64,000 bases of DNA from Cymodocea nodosa. Lineage: Eukaryota; Streptophyta; Magnoliopsida; Alismatales; Cymodoceaceae. The notes under the pieces were generated by a model. That model did no database searches. It worked only from the letters and a program-made list of their open reading frames with translations, and was not told the origin of the DNA. The DNA is taken from assembly GCA_036874045.1 (NCBI GenBank), contig CM072340.1:7455001-7519000 (forward strand), given 5' to 3'. Made by a program: the position numbers and the translations under genes. Of the stretch, positions 22,071 to 35,477 are shown piece after piece (position 1 is the first letter of the stretch; each line of letters starts with the position of its first letter).

Positions 22071-22991
22071 CAGTCTGAAGCTTTCCATTCTATAAATATT
22101 TGTTGTCGGATGAAGGTTGAATCAGCTGCTTCTCCTTCCAATTCCTCCAACGCTTTCTCCTTTCTCTTAAAAGTGCTGGTAACTCGTAAATAACATTCTG
22201 TTTCATATATATACTGCGCATCCATAAAGTGAATAAATCTCGTTGCAAGAACGTGTCTTGCAACATGCATCGTGGTTCCTGTTTTAATGGGTACATGTAC
22301 CACTACTAATTTCAAATTTTGGTAACCGCTAAACCGACGAAGTTTCGTTTGTGGTTAAAAGAATAACCGTTCTGCTTAATCCACGAACTAACCTCGTTGA
22401 GTTACAGATTACTCAACAGATCATAGTCGGTTATTATTGCTAACTCCACGGACTAACTTTGTTGAGTTACAGATAACTCAACAGAGTGACCTTATATTAT
22501 ATTACTGACCTCATGGAGTTACGATTAACTCAATGGAATTACTTTGTTGAGTTAACACTTGGCAACTTCTAAGTTTCACTCTCGTAAGTTTTCTATTCTA
22601 TTTTTTTTTTTTTTCTTTGTTTTTCATTCTGCTAACTGTAATAAAGTTAAATCTGTCATTAATGCCTCATTTTGATTAAAATACATTTAAATCTGAACAT
22701 TATATAAAGATTTAAATTGCAGGTCATTTTATGTTATGCAGAATTTACATTTTACCTTATAACATGTAGAAATTTTTAAGTAGTTATCTTGTCATTCAGC
22801 AAATTGTAAATCTGTTACATATTCATAAAGTTCCACAAATTACATAATATTCAATAAATTCCATTCATTTCACATTCAAATACGTATGAAAATTGCATCT
22901 GAAAAATTATATTCATTAATATGAATCAATTACATTACAAGTACATCATACAATTTCATACAATTTTACACAAGTAGACGAACAATACAAT
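22071..22991 (-). other. Leader-like region between extra ORF and gag domain of Athila C
   Basis: It is dyad-rich (CGTTGAGTTA / TAACTCAACAG around 22390-22560). A small frame at about 22010-22315 reads RHVLATRFIHFMDAQY and is partly recognisable in Athila D (47480-47640). A GACAUGUAU-type pyrimidine-rich stretch ending in ATGCAG, present in D at 47199-47213, could be a splice acceptor. The function is not known. Confidence 0.45.
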
Positions 22992-25219
22992 TTAATCTTT
23001 ATGCCTAAGTTCATCTACTTCCTTCTGGAGTTTTTCTAATTGCTACTCTAATTGATTTATCCTCTCTACTACTCCTGCAATTTCTCCAGAAGGTACAGCT
23101 AATTCTGCAACTACAAAATTTCTGTATTCTTCCACTGAAATGGATCTAGATCTTATCCTTTTTGATGTCCATTTAGTGAAATCAATACTATCCACCACCA
23201 GCAGTGGAATCAAATCTCCATAAAATAATTTCTTCTTCACTATTTTCAGCTTGGAGATAAAAACTACAGACCAATTTATTTGGATCTTATTTACAACTGC
23301 ATACGTGGCTCATTTGACAAATTGACTTAATTCTATGTCATGGCCCTATCGTTGATAGACATTCTTAATCAGAATGTTAGCTACCATGTGTGCTTTACCA
23401 TTTAAATGCTTCAATCTGTTTAATAATGGCACACCAGGATTGATAGCTAAACAATCCTTAATTTGCTGCTCAGTCCATTCAACTGCAGTTGTATCTTCCA
23501 AAATTTTTGTTCCTTCATTCTTTAAACCAAATATGTTGTGGAGAAGCTCTAGTGTTATCTGTACATCAGCTTCCTCCACGTTTGAAATTAATCCTCCTTC
23601 TCCTTCTCTTAAATTTGCATAGAAACAGGGCACTAAATTCTCATATACTGCATGCCCTCTATCTTGAGATATAAATTGCAGTAGACCTTGGAATTCAAAT
23701 AGATCTTTGATTTCTTGCATTCCATCCCAATTTACTGGTCTACTGTAAATAATATCGTAACCCCTTATTTCTTGGTATTTGGTATAAGCTTCCTGACTAC
23801 AAAAATGTACTTCATTCAAAATTGTTGTTTCAGTCGGGTCAGGAAGGTGACTTTGTTGCTCTAGAGGGGTTTGCTCTTGCTCTTCCTCCAGCATAGGCTG
23901 CATTTGGACATTCTCTTCAGATTCCTTAAATTTTGCTTTTGCTTCTGTTTGTGGTGGTGAGCCGATAGAACTCTCCACTCTGTCTTGAATTCTTTCCATA
24001 ATTTGCTGAAGAGTTTCTTGCTCTTCAATGGAATCTGTGAAATTATTTTTGTCCAAATGGCTTCTTTCAACCTTTTCATTTTCTACTCTTTCTTCTTCCT
24101 CCTGACTACCAATCTGTTCTGTTACTGTTCTTTCTGATTCTGTAATAGATTGGGATGGAGTCTCGGGCAATTCAGTTTTTGCCCTAATTTCTGTTTCTTC
24201 TTGTACAGGCTGTAAACTAATTTCAGCCTGATTTTTTTCTTTCTTTGCTCCTCCTGCTCCTCCTCAGATTCGGATAGTAGGTTAATAAAAATCTGCTCCA
24301 CAGGCCCTATAAAAATTGGTACTTCAGATTTAATTTCTTTATAATCAGGCACTTTTTCTTTTTCTTTCTTTTTTCTGATTAGTTGTGTCTGTTCTTCCTC
24401 TTCATCTTCTGAAATTAAATCTACAAAAATAGGCTCTGTAGGCTTTCGAACCACAGGTACTGGCTCTTCCTGTTTAATTCTTCCAATAATTGCTAGTCTC
24501 GAAGGACCAGCTTCAGCTTCTTTTGCAGCATCTCTAACAACAGTTCTGGTAGTAGCTTCTTGATGCTGTTCCACTTTAATTTTATATTGGGCTTTCAACT
24601 TTTCTACAGCCCTCTTTTTCTACAGTACATCAAACACCAGGTGTGCTTTAGCCACTACCAAATCTTCTAATTCTCCTTGGTTTTTTCCAACTTGAACCAG
24701 TTCTGCAAATTCTCTTATTTCTTCTTCAGTCGAAGGCCCCATCATTTCTGCTCATGCCAATGGCTTAAATGGTGGAACTGAAGGTCCAGACTGCTGCTCC
24801 TCAAGAACAGGTCTTTCAGTAGTTGGTTCCTCCCGTTCTTCAGTTGCCTCTTCATTTGCTTTCCTTTCTTGCTCCCAGATCACCCGTTTAGCTTGTCTAC
24901 AGATTCATCTTTTGAACTAGAGTCGGGACTTACGCTGGATTAATTCTAGGGCAACTTCATTACTTGGCCTTATTTGTCTTTCCTTGCTTACAGCTATTTC
25001 TATTGCTATTCTGATTCGTGTTTCCATTATTTGAGGTATTTGTATATCCATATCTACTAAATCTCTTCTAAACTTGAAAAGTTCTGATTCTACTTTCTGT
25101 AGCTCTTTCTCTCTTGTCGTATTTCTGATCTTCTACCGCGTGTGCCACTCTTCTGATTCCTTCAGAAATTCTGATGTATCAACAACATCTTCCTAGAATT
25201 CAAGCGTCATCTTCCTCAT
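22992..25219 (-). pseudogene. Extra (env-position) ORF of Athila C
   Basis: The ATG at 25219 opens MRKMTLEFWE and TSEFLKE text, then an Arg/Lys-rich part, a long Glu-rich linker (VEQHQEA, FVDLISEDEEEEQ) and, from about 23830, a globular domain with FCSQEAYTKYQEIRGYDI, LFEFQGLLQFISQ, PCFYANLREGEGG, ELLHNIFGLKNEG, KAHMVANIL and IQINW. It ends in a short coiled coil. Its place after integrase is where Athila elements carry an env-like ORF, but the domain here looks like the 'putative plant transposon protein' family, and no clear signal peptide or membrane segment is visible. It is homologous to the copia A extra ORF. It is broken at several places. Confidence 0.75.
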
Positions 25220-25851
25220 CGTGGATTTACACAACAACACGGAATCGCTCTGATTTCTACTATTCTAGATTATAAATGATTTGTCGGATAATGCCCCCAA
25301 AACCCTCGATTTTAGTTTAAATAAGCACTAAGTTTAGGCAGGTAATCGGGTCATTTCCCGAACCAACTATTACTATTTTATCCGCGATCTTAGCTACAGT
25401 ACTCCGTTGAATTACAGGTAACTCAATGGACTAAGCTCATTGACTAACTCAAGACTTAACGGAGTATGCTCGTTGAGTTAAGCGTAACTCAACGGACTCC
25501 CCATACAAGCTAATATAATAATAAAAATATTACAAAGAATAGTTTTTCTGTTTTTTTTACAAGTTTAATCGATACTATGCTTCGGTTAGACCTAAATATT
25601 TTTTATTTTTTTATTTTTCTTTCGGTTGAACCGATACTATGTTTCGATAAAACCAATATTTTTTCTGAAAATTAATATACAATTTTTTCCGATTTAAACG
25701 ATACTATGCTTCGGTCGAACCAAAATATTTTTTTTTAATTTTCTAGTCATACCGATGGATCTAGTCGGTTGAACCACAACTATTTTTATGTTTTATATAT
25801 ATTTTTAATGTTTATATATATATATATATAAACATAAAAACTGATTTCTTA
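25220..25851 (-). other. Spacer between pol and extra ORF of Athila C, dyad arrays
   Basis: No gene is seen. Two dyad types occur: CCGTTGAGTTA / TAACTCAACGG at 25400-25500, and TCGGTTNNACCGA at 25560-25765 (for example 25622-25634). A TA microsatellite lies at 25812-25832. Confidence 0.7.
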
Positions 25852-28800
25852 CTAAGTAAAACTCGAGTAGTCCTCTACTCTGACTTCTTCTATAATTCCA
25901 AAGGAGCTTTTTGGTGTTTTCAGAATAGGTTTAAGTCTTTGTCCATTTACTTTAAATATATTCTAATTTTTAGGATTTTCAATTTCAATAGCTCCATAAA
26001 GATAAACATTTCGAACTATGTAAAGTCCAACCCATCTAGATCTTAATTTTCCTAGATGGTTATGGAGTCTAGCCATATAAAGATATACTTCTTGTCCTAT
26101 TTCAAAGTTTTTAGGAATAATTTGTCTATCATGCCAGAATTTAATTTTCTCTTTTTCTCTTACAGTCTTTGAATAAGCTTCATTTCTAAATTCTTCTAAT
26201 TCAATTAGTTGCATTTTCCTATTTTCAGCAGCTTAATTTAAATTAGTGTTCAGAGTTTTTAATGCCCAATAAGCTTTATGTTCTATTTCAGCAAGTAAAT
26301 GACAACTTTTTCCATATACTAGCCTAAAAGGTGACATACCTAAGCTCGTTTTATAAGCAGTTCTATAAGCCCAAAGTGCATCAATCAATCTATTAGCTCA
26401 ATCTGTTCTAGTAGGATTTACTACTTTTTCCAAGATTAATTTAATTTGTTTGTTTGCACTTTCAACTTGTCCACTTGTTTGTAGATGATATGATGTTTCA
26501 ATTTTGTGGTTTATTCCATATTTCTTCATTAAGGCTTCAAAACTTCTATTACAGAAATGAGTTCCTCTATCACTGATAATAGCTTTAGGTATTCCAAATC
26601 TGGCAAATATATTTGTTCTTATAAATTGTATTACCACTTTGTTATCGTTAGTTTTTGTAGGAATAGCTTCTATCCATTTAGATACATAATCCACTCCCAA
26701 CAATATGTAATTAAATTGATTAGATATAGGAAATGGACCCATAAAATCTATTCCCCACACATCAAAGATTTCAACCTCAACAATAGGATTAAGAGGCATC
26801 ATATTCCTCTTTGATATTCTTCCTATTTGTTGATATCTTAAACAACTTAAGCAATATTTATGAGCATCTTTGAATAGTGTTGGCCAATAAAACCCACATT
26901 GTAGAATTTTTGCAGCAGTTTTCCCTGAACCAAAATGTCCTCCACAAGCTTGGTCATGACAGAAAGATAATATGCTCGAATATTCAGTTTCTGGAACACA
27001 CCTCCTTAAAACCAGATCAGGACATTTCTTAAATAAGTAAGGGTCTTCCCAATAGTAATATTTTACTCTTGAGAAAAACAATTTCTTATCCTGTCTATTC
27101 CAATCCTTAGGTGTTAAACCAGTAACTAAGTAATTAACTATGTCTGCATACCAAGGCATTGTGTTGATGGTCATTAATTGTTCATCAGGAAAATTATCCT
27201 TAATTTCAATATTTAATTTTTCTATTTGTAATCTTGATAAATGATCTGCTACTACATTCTCACAACCTTTTTATCTTTAATTTCTAGATCGAATTCTTGC
27301 AATAATAATATCCATCGGATCAATCTAGGTTTAGTTTCTTTTTTCTTTATTAGATGTTTTAGAGCTGAATGATCCGTGTATACTATTACTTTAGCTCCAA
27401 TCAAATATGATCTAAACTTTTCTAAAGCAAACACAACAGCTAATAATTCTTTTTCAGTAGTTATGTAATTAACTTGAGCATCATTTAAGGTTTTGCTTGC
27501 ATAATGAATCACTCTAGGAGATTTTTCTATTTTCTGTCCTAACACTGCTCCTACAGCTAAATCAAAAGCATCACACATTAATTCAAATGGATGGTTCCAA
27601 TTAGGTGCTTGAATTATAGGAGTTGAAATTAAGCTAGTCTTAAGTCTAAAAAATGCTTTCTTGCAATTTTTATCAAAGTTAAATGGAACATCTTTTAATA
27701 GATTAGTTAAAGGTCTAGCTATCTTGCTAAAGTCTTTAATAAATCTTCTATAAAAACCAGCATGTCCTAGAAATGATCTAATATCTTTTACTGATTTAGG
27801 TTCTGGTAGATTAGAAATTACTTCTATTTTAGCTTTATCTACTTCCAACCCTTTTTTAGAAACAACATGCCCTAAGACTATTCCTTGTTTAACCATGAAG
27901 TGACATTTTTCCCAATTTAAAACCAGATTTTTTTCCACACAGCGTTTTCATATTTGATCTAAATTGCTTAAACACACTTCATATGAGTTGCCATATACAG
28001 TAAAATCATCCATAAATATTTCTAAAAATTCATTAGTCATTCCAGTAAATATGCCCTACACACACCTTTGAAAGGTAACTAGTGCATTGCATAATCCGAA
28101 TGGCATTCTTTTAAAAGCATAAGTTCCATTAGGACAAGTGAAAGTTGTTTTCTCTTGATCCTCTAATGCTACTGGAATTTGATTATACCCTGAATACCCG
28201 TCTAGGAAACAAAAAATATTCTTGCCCTGCTAATTTTTCCAGCATTTGATCTATAAAAGGTAAGGAAAAATGATCTTTCCTAGTCACAGCATTCAGCTTT
28301 CTATAGTCTATACATACTCTCCAGCCTGATTGAATTCTAGTAGGTATCAAGTCTTGACTTTTATTCCTAATAACTATTAATCCTGATTTCTTGGGAACTA
28401 CATGGATTGGACTAACCCACGAGCTATCAAAAATCGGATATATTATATCATTATCTAACCATTTAACTATTTCCTTCCTGACTACTTCCTTAAGGTTTGG
28501 ATTTAATCTCCTCTTAGGAATTCTAACAGGTTTAGCATTCTCTTCTAAATATATGTGGTGATAGCATAAAGTTGAACTTAACCCTTTTATATCAATCATA
28601 GTCCATCCTATTGCTTCTTTATAACTTTTTATTACATCTTTTAATTTAGCTATTTGATCCTCTTTCAAATCTGAAGCAATAATGATCGAACAAGTCTGTT
28701 TATCTTCCAAAAATATATAGGTTAATTCAGGAGGTAAAGGTTTTAATTCTAAATGCTGCCCATCAGAAGCTAGAGCTCCTAATTGAACATCATCATTTTT

Positions 28801-29439
28801 TTAATTAATTTCTTCCTGATCTCCTTCTATATTTATGCTTTCACTTTCTTCTAAAGTTTCAGAATTGATTTGCCTATTTAATTCTTCTTAAATCACATCA
28901 TCTAACATATCTCCTTCATCCTCTAAAAAGTCTATGGTATGTAAGGACATTTCTAACTCCTCAAACCTTTCTGGTTTGAAAATATTTAATTGAGTATCCT
29001 CATTACCATATGCTAACTTCATTACTTCAGTTTTACAATTTATAACAACCCCTGATGTTGCTAAAAATGGACTTCCCAAAATTAAAGATGTATCACTATT
29101 TTTATGCTTAATTTGTTGGGAATCCAAAATTACAATATCAATAGGATATATAAAATTCTTGATTTTAATTAAGACATCCTCTATTTTTCCTCTAGGGTAT
29201 CTTATACTTCTATCAGCTAATTGAATAATCGTACTAGTAGGAGTTAAACCTTTTAATCCTAAGGATGCAAATATATCACTTGGCATAACATTTATACTTG
29301 CACCTAAGTCTATTAAGGTTCTTTCTAGAATGGTATTTCCTATGGTGCATGATATAACAGGGATTCCATGATCAAATAACTTCTTAGGAATTTGTGGCAG
29401 AAATAGGTAACTACTTTGGTCAGCTAAAAAGACCTTTCT
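25852..29439 (-). pseudogene. pol of Athila C (protease, RT, RNase H, integrase)
   Basis: In element order: protease with MPSDIFASLGLKGL and LADRSIRYPRG, followed by LGSPFLATSG; RT with WVSPIHVVPKKSG, SGWRVCIDYRKLNAVTRKDH and PFIDQMLEKLAGQ; RNase H with [20 protein letters not shown] and [20 protein letters not shown]; integrase with the HHCC zinc-binding part (CHDQACGGHFG, CLSCLRYQQIG), DFMGPFPISNQ, SDRGTHFCN and the C-terminal SRWVGLYIVRN. TR..SGWRVCIDYRKLN is characteristic of the Athila clade. All domains are present in normal gypsy order (integrase after RNase H). It is broken at several places. Confidence 0.9.
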
Positions 29440-30498
29440 AAGAACTTTTCACTCTCTTTTCTTAGTACACCAATCCTTTAGAAATATAACACAAGGTGGC
29501 ATATTCTGTAATAGATCTAACAAAGGAATGTTAACTTGTACTTTTTCAAAAATTTCTCTGATTTTTTCTTGTTTTTTAGGAATTGTTTGTTGTAATCTTT
29601 CAGGATAGGGTGCTAAAGATTTTGATTTAAAAGACTCTTTTTCTTTTAGTTGATTTGCTTGATCATTTTTAGCTTCAATTGCAGATTCAGATTGTTCTTT
29701 AGTGATTTCTAGATTTTCAGCTATTACATTTTCATTATCATTTTGATTTTTACTCTTGTCCACCTTCATATCATTTTCATTTTGAGTTCTTGGTGGTATA
29801 TTAGTTCCAGATCTTAATGTTACACATACATCTTCCAGATTTTCGTTACTTTCATGATGTTTTTGTATATCATTTTCGTGATTATGATCTTCAATTGTTT
29901 TTAGTTTTAAAGTGCATTCTTTAAATTCTCTTACATTTGTGTTTTCTATTTGTTGTTTATTTTGCAAGTTGTGCAGGTTTATAACTTTATAATTTTCATT
30001 GTCCTGTTGTAAAACTTGTATTTTCATTGCATTTTTGTCTAATGCTTTTAATTTTGTTTCCAGATCATCTAATTTCATTGCATTCAATTTTTGATCAATT
30101 TTCTTTATGACTTTTTCAGTTTCGTAAATTATATCCTGTTTAGGTTTTGAATATGCCTCCTTATAGTTTAATTGGTTGACTTCTTGTTGTTGACACACAA
30201 AGTATTCTAGTTTGTCCAGATTTTGCTCTATACTATGCTCTAGTCTGTCATAGTTATCCCAAACTTCAGTGTCTCTCATCATATTACACATTCTATACTA
30301 ACCATCAGTTGGGTAAACTATAAGATTCTCATACTCGACTCTATTATTTTGAGGATAATTCATTTGTTGTTCATGGGATCTATCAATCTGTAAATGTCTC
30401 ATTTTCAAACAATCAGAAATGTCGTGACCTTCAGAATTGCAGAATTCACATATGCTAATTAAAGGTTTCAGAAATCTTTGAGCATAAGCATATGCCAT
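29440..30498 (-). pseudogene. Zinc-finger and linker part of gag of Athila C
   Basis: After a ~90-nt leader following the primer-binding site, the frame starts MAYAYAQRFLKPLIS and at once shows a CCHC knuckle, CEFCNSEGHDISDC. A long Lys/Glu/Asn-rich helical linker follows and then DVCVTLRSGT, the pre-protease motif of plant gypsy elements (VTLRSG). The capsid core normally in front of the knuckle is absent here and lies at 20690-21969. Broken. Confidence 0.82.
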
Positions 30499-30587
30499 AT
30501 TCTCAATTACAGAAGAAAACACACAACTCTGACTACTAAAATGAAACAGTTCTAACAGTTGCTTATATTAATTCAATTCAATTCAAT

Positions 30588-30606
30588 TCCCTAGCAACGA
30601 CGCTAT
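30588..30606 (-). other. Primer-binding site-like sequence of Athila C (tRNA-Asp type)
   Basis: The element-sense text AGCGTCGTTGCTAGGGA resembles the Athila/Tat consensus GGCGCCGTTGCCGGGGA, complementary to tRNA-Asp, about a dozen bases after the 5' LTR. Confidence 0.65.
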
Positions 30607-30618
30607 AAAACTTGTTCG

Positions 30619-32444
30619 TGTTTTCCCAACACTACACTAGAAAAACTTGGATTTGTTACTTCTATTTTTACTTAGTTAATTTATCTTTATGCCTATTCTT
30701 TCTTTTAGAAGTAAACAAACAACCTTTAATACAATTTAGATATTAATTCCAATTTGTACTTTAACTGCAAGTGCACAATGTCTATTGTATCAGTGTGCAA
30801 GTACAGGTCGATCCCACAGGGAATTGCTGACGAATTTAAGAAATGTTTGATTGTGAACAATTCAAATTTATATTCAATAAGCACTCCGTTGAGTTACAGT
30901 TAACTCAATAGACTAAGTTTGTTGAGTTATGGATAACTCAACAGACTATCCTCATGGACTTAAGTTAACTCCACGAGCCTGTCTCTTCTTTATAATACTA
31001 CTATTTACAGAGAAATTCGGCCAACCATTGGGTGATTCCACAGATTGTAAATAACATCAATTAAGCTTTTTAATGCTAGTTAACATTGGATTTATCATTA
31101 TGCAATACTAACATTCAAATGATTCAAACAGTAACCATTCAAATCTTTAAGTTGTTTTGTACAAACCAATTTTAGTAAACTGTAAAATTAAAACTAACAT
31201 AAAACAATCATAAAACTGATACAGATAACATTAATCACGATACAACACAAACAATACAACACTCAAATACAACATACAAACAAAGATAAATTGTTTTTGG
31301 TATTTTTGTTTTTATGTGATGGGCGAAAGGTGAAATGTAAAGTAATTTCACTTGACAGTAAATACTTCCGACACTACTTGCAACGCGATTACACCACTGA
31401 AAATTGAACCACTTACAATTCTGTCTCCTCTCCCTATAGAATCGCGAGTCCAGAATTGCAAGATGATCTCCTCTTCAACATACAGGCATCAACCCGAAGT
31501 CAAGGCTAAAAGCTTTACGATCTCCTAAAATATGAGTCGGCACTTGGTGAAAATGTCATCCCTTCCCGCGACGCGATCACTCCTCACAGTGGTTGTCAGG
31601 CACTGTATTTGGCTCGAAATCGACCCGACATCAGGCAAGTATCCTCACAGACCTCCGATGATTGGTGATTATGGTGGTGATACGATGGTTGGTGTGATAC
31701 TTCGGAGAATCGCTAATACTGTCTGCAGAAAGCTCGGTGCTCCTCCTCTGTATACACTAGCCATCCATCGATCACCCTTTTTCTTTTTTTCTTCTTTTCT
31801 TTTATATTTCTTCAGTGGTAACTGCTTCTGCTTGAATGATCGGTTGGATTTCCTTCCTTCAGATCAACGGCGATGATTTCTTTCTCCCTACGTGATTGAA
31901 TTCCTATGTGATACGTGCGAATGTAGTTTTTCCTTCCAACTGTCTGTTCCTGCAGCCGCTACAATGGTATATTAGAAAATATATAGTTCGTGGAGTTACA
32001 AATAACTCAACGGACTTCTTTCGTTGATTTAACTATAAAACACGTGCAAAATTAACAACTTAAGTTTATAACGCTAACCTAATGCGTTGCCTTAGTGTAT
32101 TTTCATGTAACTCAACGTGTGCAGTTATACTAACTTAACGAGTTATAACGTAAGTAAATCTACCAGCTCTCAACACGTGTCAACAGTAGTTTAAACATAA
32201 AATAACATTTTAGAGAGTTACAGGTATAACTATCCGATGCTCAGATGCATTTTCAGATACTTAAGAATTTCACAGCCTGCAATTTACCAATAGTTCATAA
32301 ATGTACTAAATTAACATTAATTCCCCAAAATTAAGCAGATTCTTCAATTAAAGCGTATAACAGTGCAGTTATAACATAATGGCTTAATTCTCATATGATA
32401 AGCTAAATATTATGCAATTAACCATCATTTAACCGTTAATAATA
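30619..32444 (-). repeat. 5' LTR of Athila C
   Basis: It matches 15739-17568 base for base over most of its length, including the copia-shared segment (32041-32148) and the antisense 114-codon frame (31532-31876). Its outermost few bases differ from the expected ATGCA end, and the adjoining sequence is copia gag in reverse. Confidence 0.9.
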
Positions 32445-32469
32445 ACCATCACCAATAATGGCTTATTCA

Positions 32470-33899
32470 AGTTCATTTATATTGTTTCTCAACATTTCAT
32501 TTTAAGATTCTATCTTTAATTTTTCAGCATTTATATTATGTATTTGTTCATGCAAGATACATTCATTAAATCTAAATTTTTGCAAATCTCTAGCATGATT
32601 TTCATTATCACATTTAAACTTTTCTAAAATAGTAGACAGGAAACAATTTTCTTCTTCCATAATGGATGAAGATTTTCTAATATTCTTATTTTCCAGTTTA
32701 CATACTTTAAGTTTTTGTAATAATGCATGATAATCACATAATAATTCATCAAAGTTGAAATCTGAATGACTTTTAGGATCAGATATTACCTCAGACTCAT
32801 CTGCCACGAAGGACACATGAGCAACGTCTTCTAACTCTTGTTCTCCTTCTGAATGTGAAGATTTTGATGCTGATTCCTCAGATTCAGACTCTTTAGACGT
32901 GTCATCCCAAGTGACCTTCAAAGCCTTTTTCTTGTAAAATTTTTCTGAGTTTTCTGAGCCGTCTTCTTCTGATTTGTCCTACTTTCCTTTTCATTTTTCC
33001 TCATAGGACAATCTGGAGAAAGATGTCTAGGTTTCTTACAGTTGTAACATACATACTTTTTGGATGAAGAATTTCTTGTCATTCAATGATTTTGACGTTG
33101 AGGGTTTATCATTTTTGTTCCTTTGCTGTTTCCTAGCTTTCCATGCTTTCTTGAATTTCCTAGTCAGCAAAATCAAATCCTCGTCAGAATCAGTAGATAT
33201 ATCAGAATCTGAATTAATTTCGAAGGCTATTTCTTTCTTCATTTTTAGTTTGTTGTGACTCAGTGATTCATTTAATTGAACTTCATAAGCTATTAAATTT
33301 CCTATGAGTTCATTCATAGTATAAACATTTAAATCTCGTGATTCCTCAATTGATGTTACTTTCTGAGACCATTTAGAACTTAGGGATCTGAGAATTTTCC
33401 TCACCAAATCCTTCTATTCAAAATTCTTTCCTAAACATTTTAAAGAGTTTATGATATCAAGAAATCTAGAAAACATCTCAGAAATATTTTCGTCTTCATG
33501 CATCTTAAAGAGTTCATACTTATGAATCAACATGTTTATTTTTGTCTCTTTAACTTGAGAAGTACCTTCATGTGAAACTTCTAATGCATGCCACACCTCA
33601 TAAGCATATTTATATGTCGACACTTTACTGAACTGTTCATAACTCAATGCACAAAATAAAATATTTAAGCCCTTAGCATTTAGAGTTTCATTTTCTTTTT
33701 CAATAATTGTCCAAGTATTATAAGGAGTAGTTAACGGAGTATATGGTTTAGAAATCATGAACCACAACTTATGATCTATACTTTGAAGAAAAACAGTCAT
33801 CCTATATTTCCAATATTCAAAATGTATTCCATGAAATAAAGGAGGATGATTAAGATTTTGGCCTTCATATAAAGAAAAATTACCATTTCCAGTAGCCAT
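32470..33899 (-). pseudogene. gag fragment of copia E
   Basis: It has the same order as copia A gag: FEYWKYRMTVFLQS core, LNILFCALSYEQF, an acidic Ser/Glu stretch after VTWDDTS, and the start of the coiled-coil tail (NECILHEQIHNINAEKLK). Close identity with 1800-3230 shows the same family. Fragmentary. Confidence 0.85.
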
Positions 33900-34098
33900 T
33901 TTACCTTAGATTTTTCAACCTATTTGATTTTAAACAATCTAAAAATTTTAAAACAACTTGAGCCTTAAATCAATAGAGTTAAACGTATGCTCAGATATTA
34001 ATTTCCGTTTAAAAACAAGGAAGGTAGAATAAGCAATGATATTAAATAAGTTGGTATCGATTTTATATCAAAGATTATTAACAAAGCTCTGATACCAC

Positions 34099-35477
34099 TA
34101 ATTTGCGGAATTTAAAACTTTTCTCCTTGTTTGAGATCTTTCTTCTTCTTCTTTTTCTTCTTCAGCAATTCTTCAGTGACGAATATCTTGTCTTTTCATG
34201 CTTCACCGAATTTGCTTTCTTTTGATACTTCAAATCTTTTGTGACGAAAATCTTACCTTTTTATGCTTCACTGAACTTTCTTCCACTTGAGAGATTTTCC
34301 CCGAGAAGTGGTGTTTTTGATCCCTGAAAAAGATTTTTCTTTTGGTGTGTAGGGATGGTTTGATCCTTGAAAAGATTTTTCGTTTTGTGTGCAAGGATGG
34401 TTTGATCCACGAGAATTCTATGCCTTTTATATTGTATCTTCATTTCATGCATATCCTTCACGTTTAACCACCACCAGTTTTCCACTTCTCCACGTCTTTT
34501 CTTTTTCCTTCATCAAAACACACACGTTCTAACCCACATTTATATTTCAAATTTTCTTTAATCATCAGTCTTGGATCTCTGAAAAATTTCCTACAAAATA
34601 AACTTTCTCGTCCAAAAGCTTTTCATCAATGTAATAAGAAGTCGTTACTTTAATGTTAACTAAACGAGTAACACAAGTATATATATAACTTAGCATTTCT
34701 AACTTAACGAGTTCCTCATGTGTCATTTCACGTGACAAGTATTGTAGCTAACTCAATGAACTAAGTCCGTGGTGTTATGCTATCTCAACGAACCATCTCT
34801 GTTGTGTTATGATAACTCAACAAACCATTTCCGTTGTGTTATGATAACTCAACGTACCAGTAATAAACAAATGTTTTTATAATAAGAATTTTACCACGTG
34901 CAAAAATAACAACTTAAGTTTATAACGCTAACCTAACGCGTTGCCTTAGTGTTCAATATAGCAACTCAACGCGTTTAGTTATGTTAACTTAACAAGTTAA
35001 ACATGTGCATCTCACGTGATACAATACAACATTCGTAACTTATAATTTCACCACGTGTATAACACTAACTTAACGAGTTCGTCTCTTCTTTTACCCACTA
35101 ACTTAGCGAGTTATCACGTGACCTATTTTAACCTTTAAGCCTCTAACTTAACAAGTTCTCACATGACCTCTATACAAACAAAACTCTAACTTAACGAGTT
35201 GTCTAAACGTGCAGTGTTCATGATACAGAACATATAACATTAAAACATATCATGCTTTTCAATAAAAACACATGTTAAATTAACGTTTAGCTAAATGAGA
35301 AATTAATGCAACGAAACGACTAGTTATTAACTTCAGATCCAATACAGACAAGTATTTTTATCAGTAAGCTTTTTCTGTATTAATTGATGATTTTAATTTC
35401 TTTTCACAAGCAATAGTAATTGAGCAAATATGATTATTTTCATTCAGCACACATCATCAAAACAAAAATACTCAACA
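34099..35477 (-). repeat. LTR of copia E (incomplete)
   Basis: The outer end reads CTCAACA on the plus strand (TGTTGAG in element sense). It contains the AACTCGTTAAGTTA array, G-boxes, the CGTTGAGTTA dyads at 34740-34860 and about two units of the 42-bp leader repeat at 34320-34400. Confidence 0.88.

Larger units (their letters stand above)
15739..32444 (-). mobile_element. Athila C: Athila-type Ty3/gypsy element with both LTRs, unusual gene order, broken
   Basis: Direct repeats of about 1.83 kb (15739-17568 and 30619-32444) bracket, in element sense, a tRNA-Asp-like primer-binding site, a zinc-finger gag section, protease, RT, RNase H, integrase, a dyad-rich spacer, an extra ORF, a leader with a candidate intron, a capsid-type gag domain, an F-box-like gene piece, a long 3' non-coding region and polypurine motifs. 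At about 16.7 kb it is long for Athila. Sampled LTR stretches differ by 2-3% by eye, suggesting a fairly young insertion. It is broken at roughly ten to fifteen places. The flanks do not give a matching 5-bp duplication and come from two different copia elements. Confidence 0.88.
32453..35477 (-). mobile_element. Copia E: 5' fragment of a copia A-family element
   Basis: In element sense: an LTR (35477 down to about 34099, incomplete), the primer-binding site at 34087-34098 (TGGTATCAGAGC reversed), and gag from the ATG at 33899 down to about 32470. It is nearly the same as copia A over gag by eye. The fragment ends where the 5' LTR of Athila C ends. Fragmentary and broken. Confidence 0.88.
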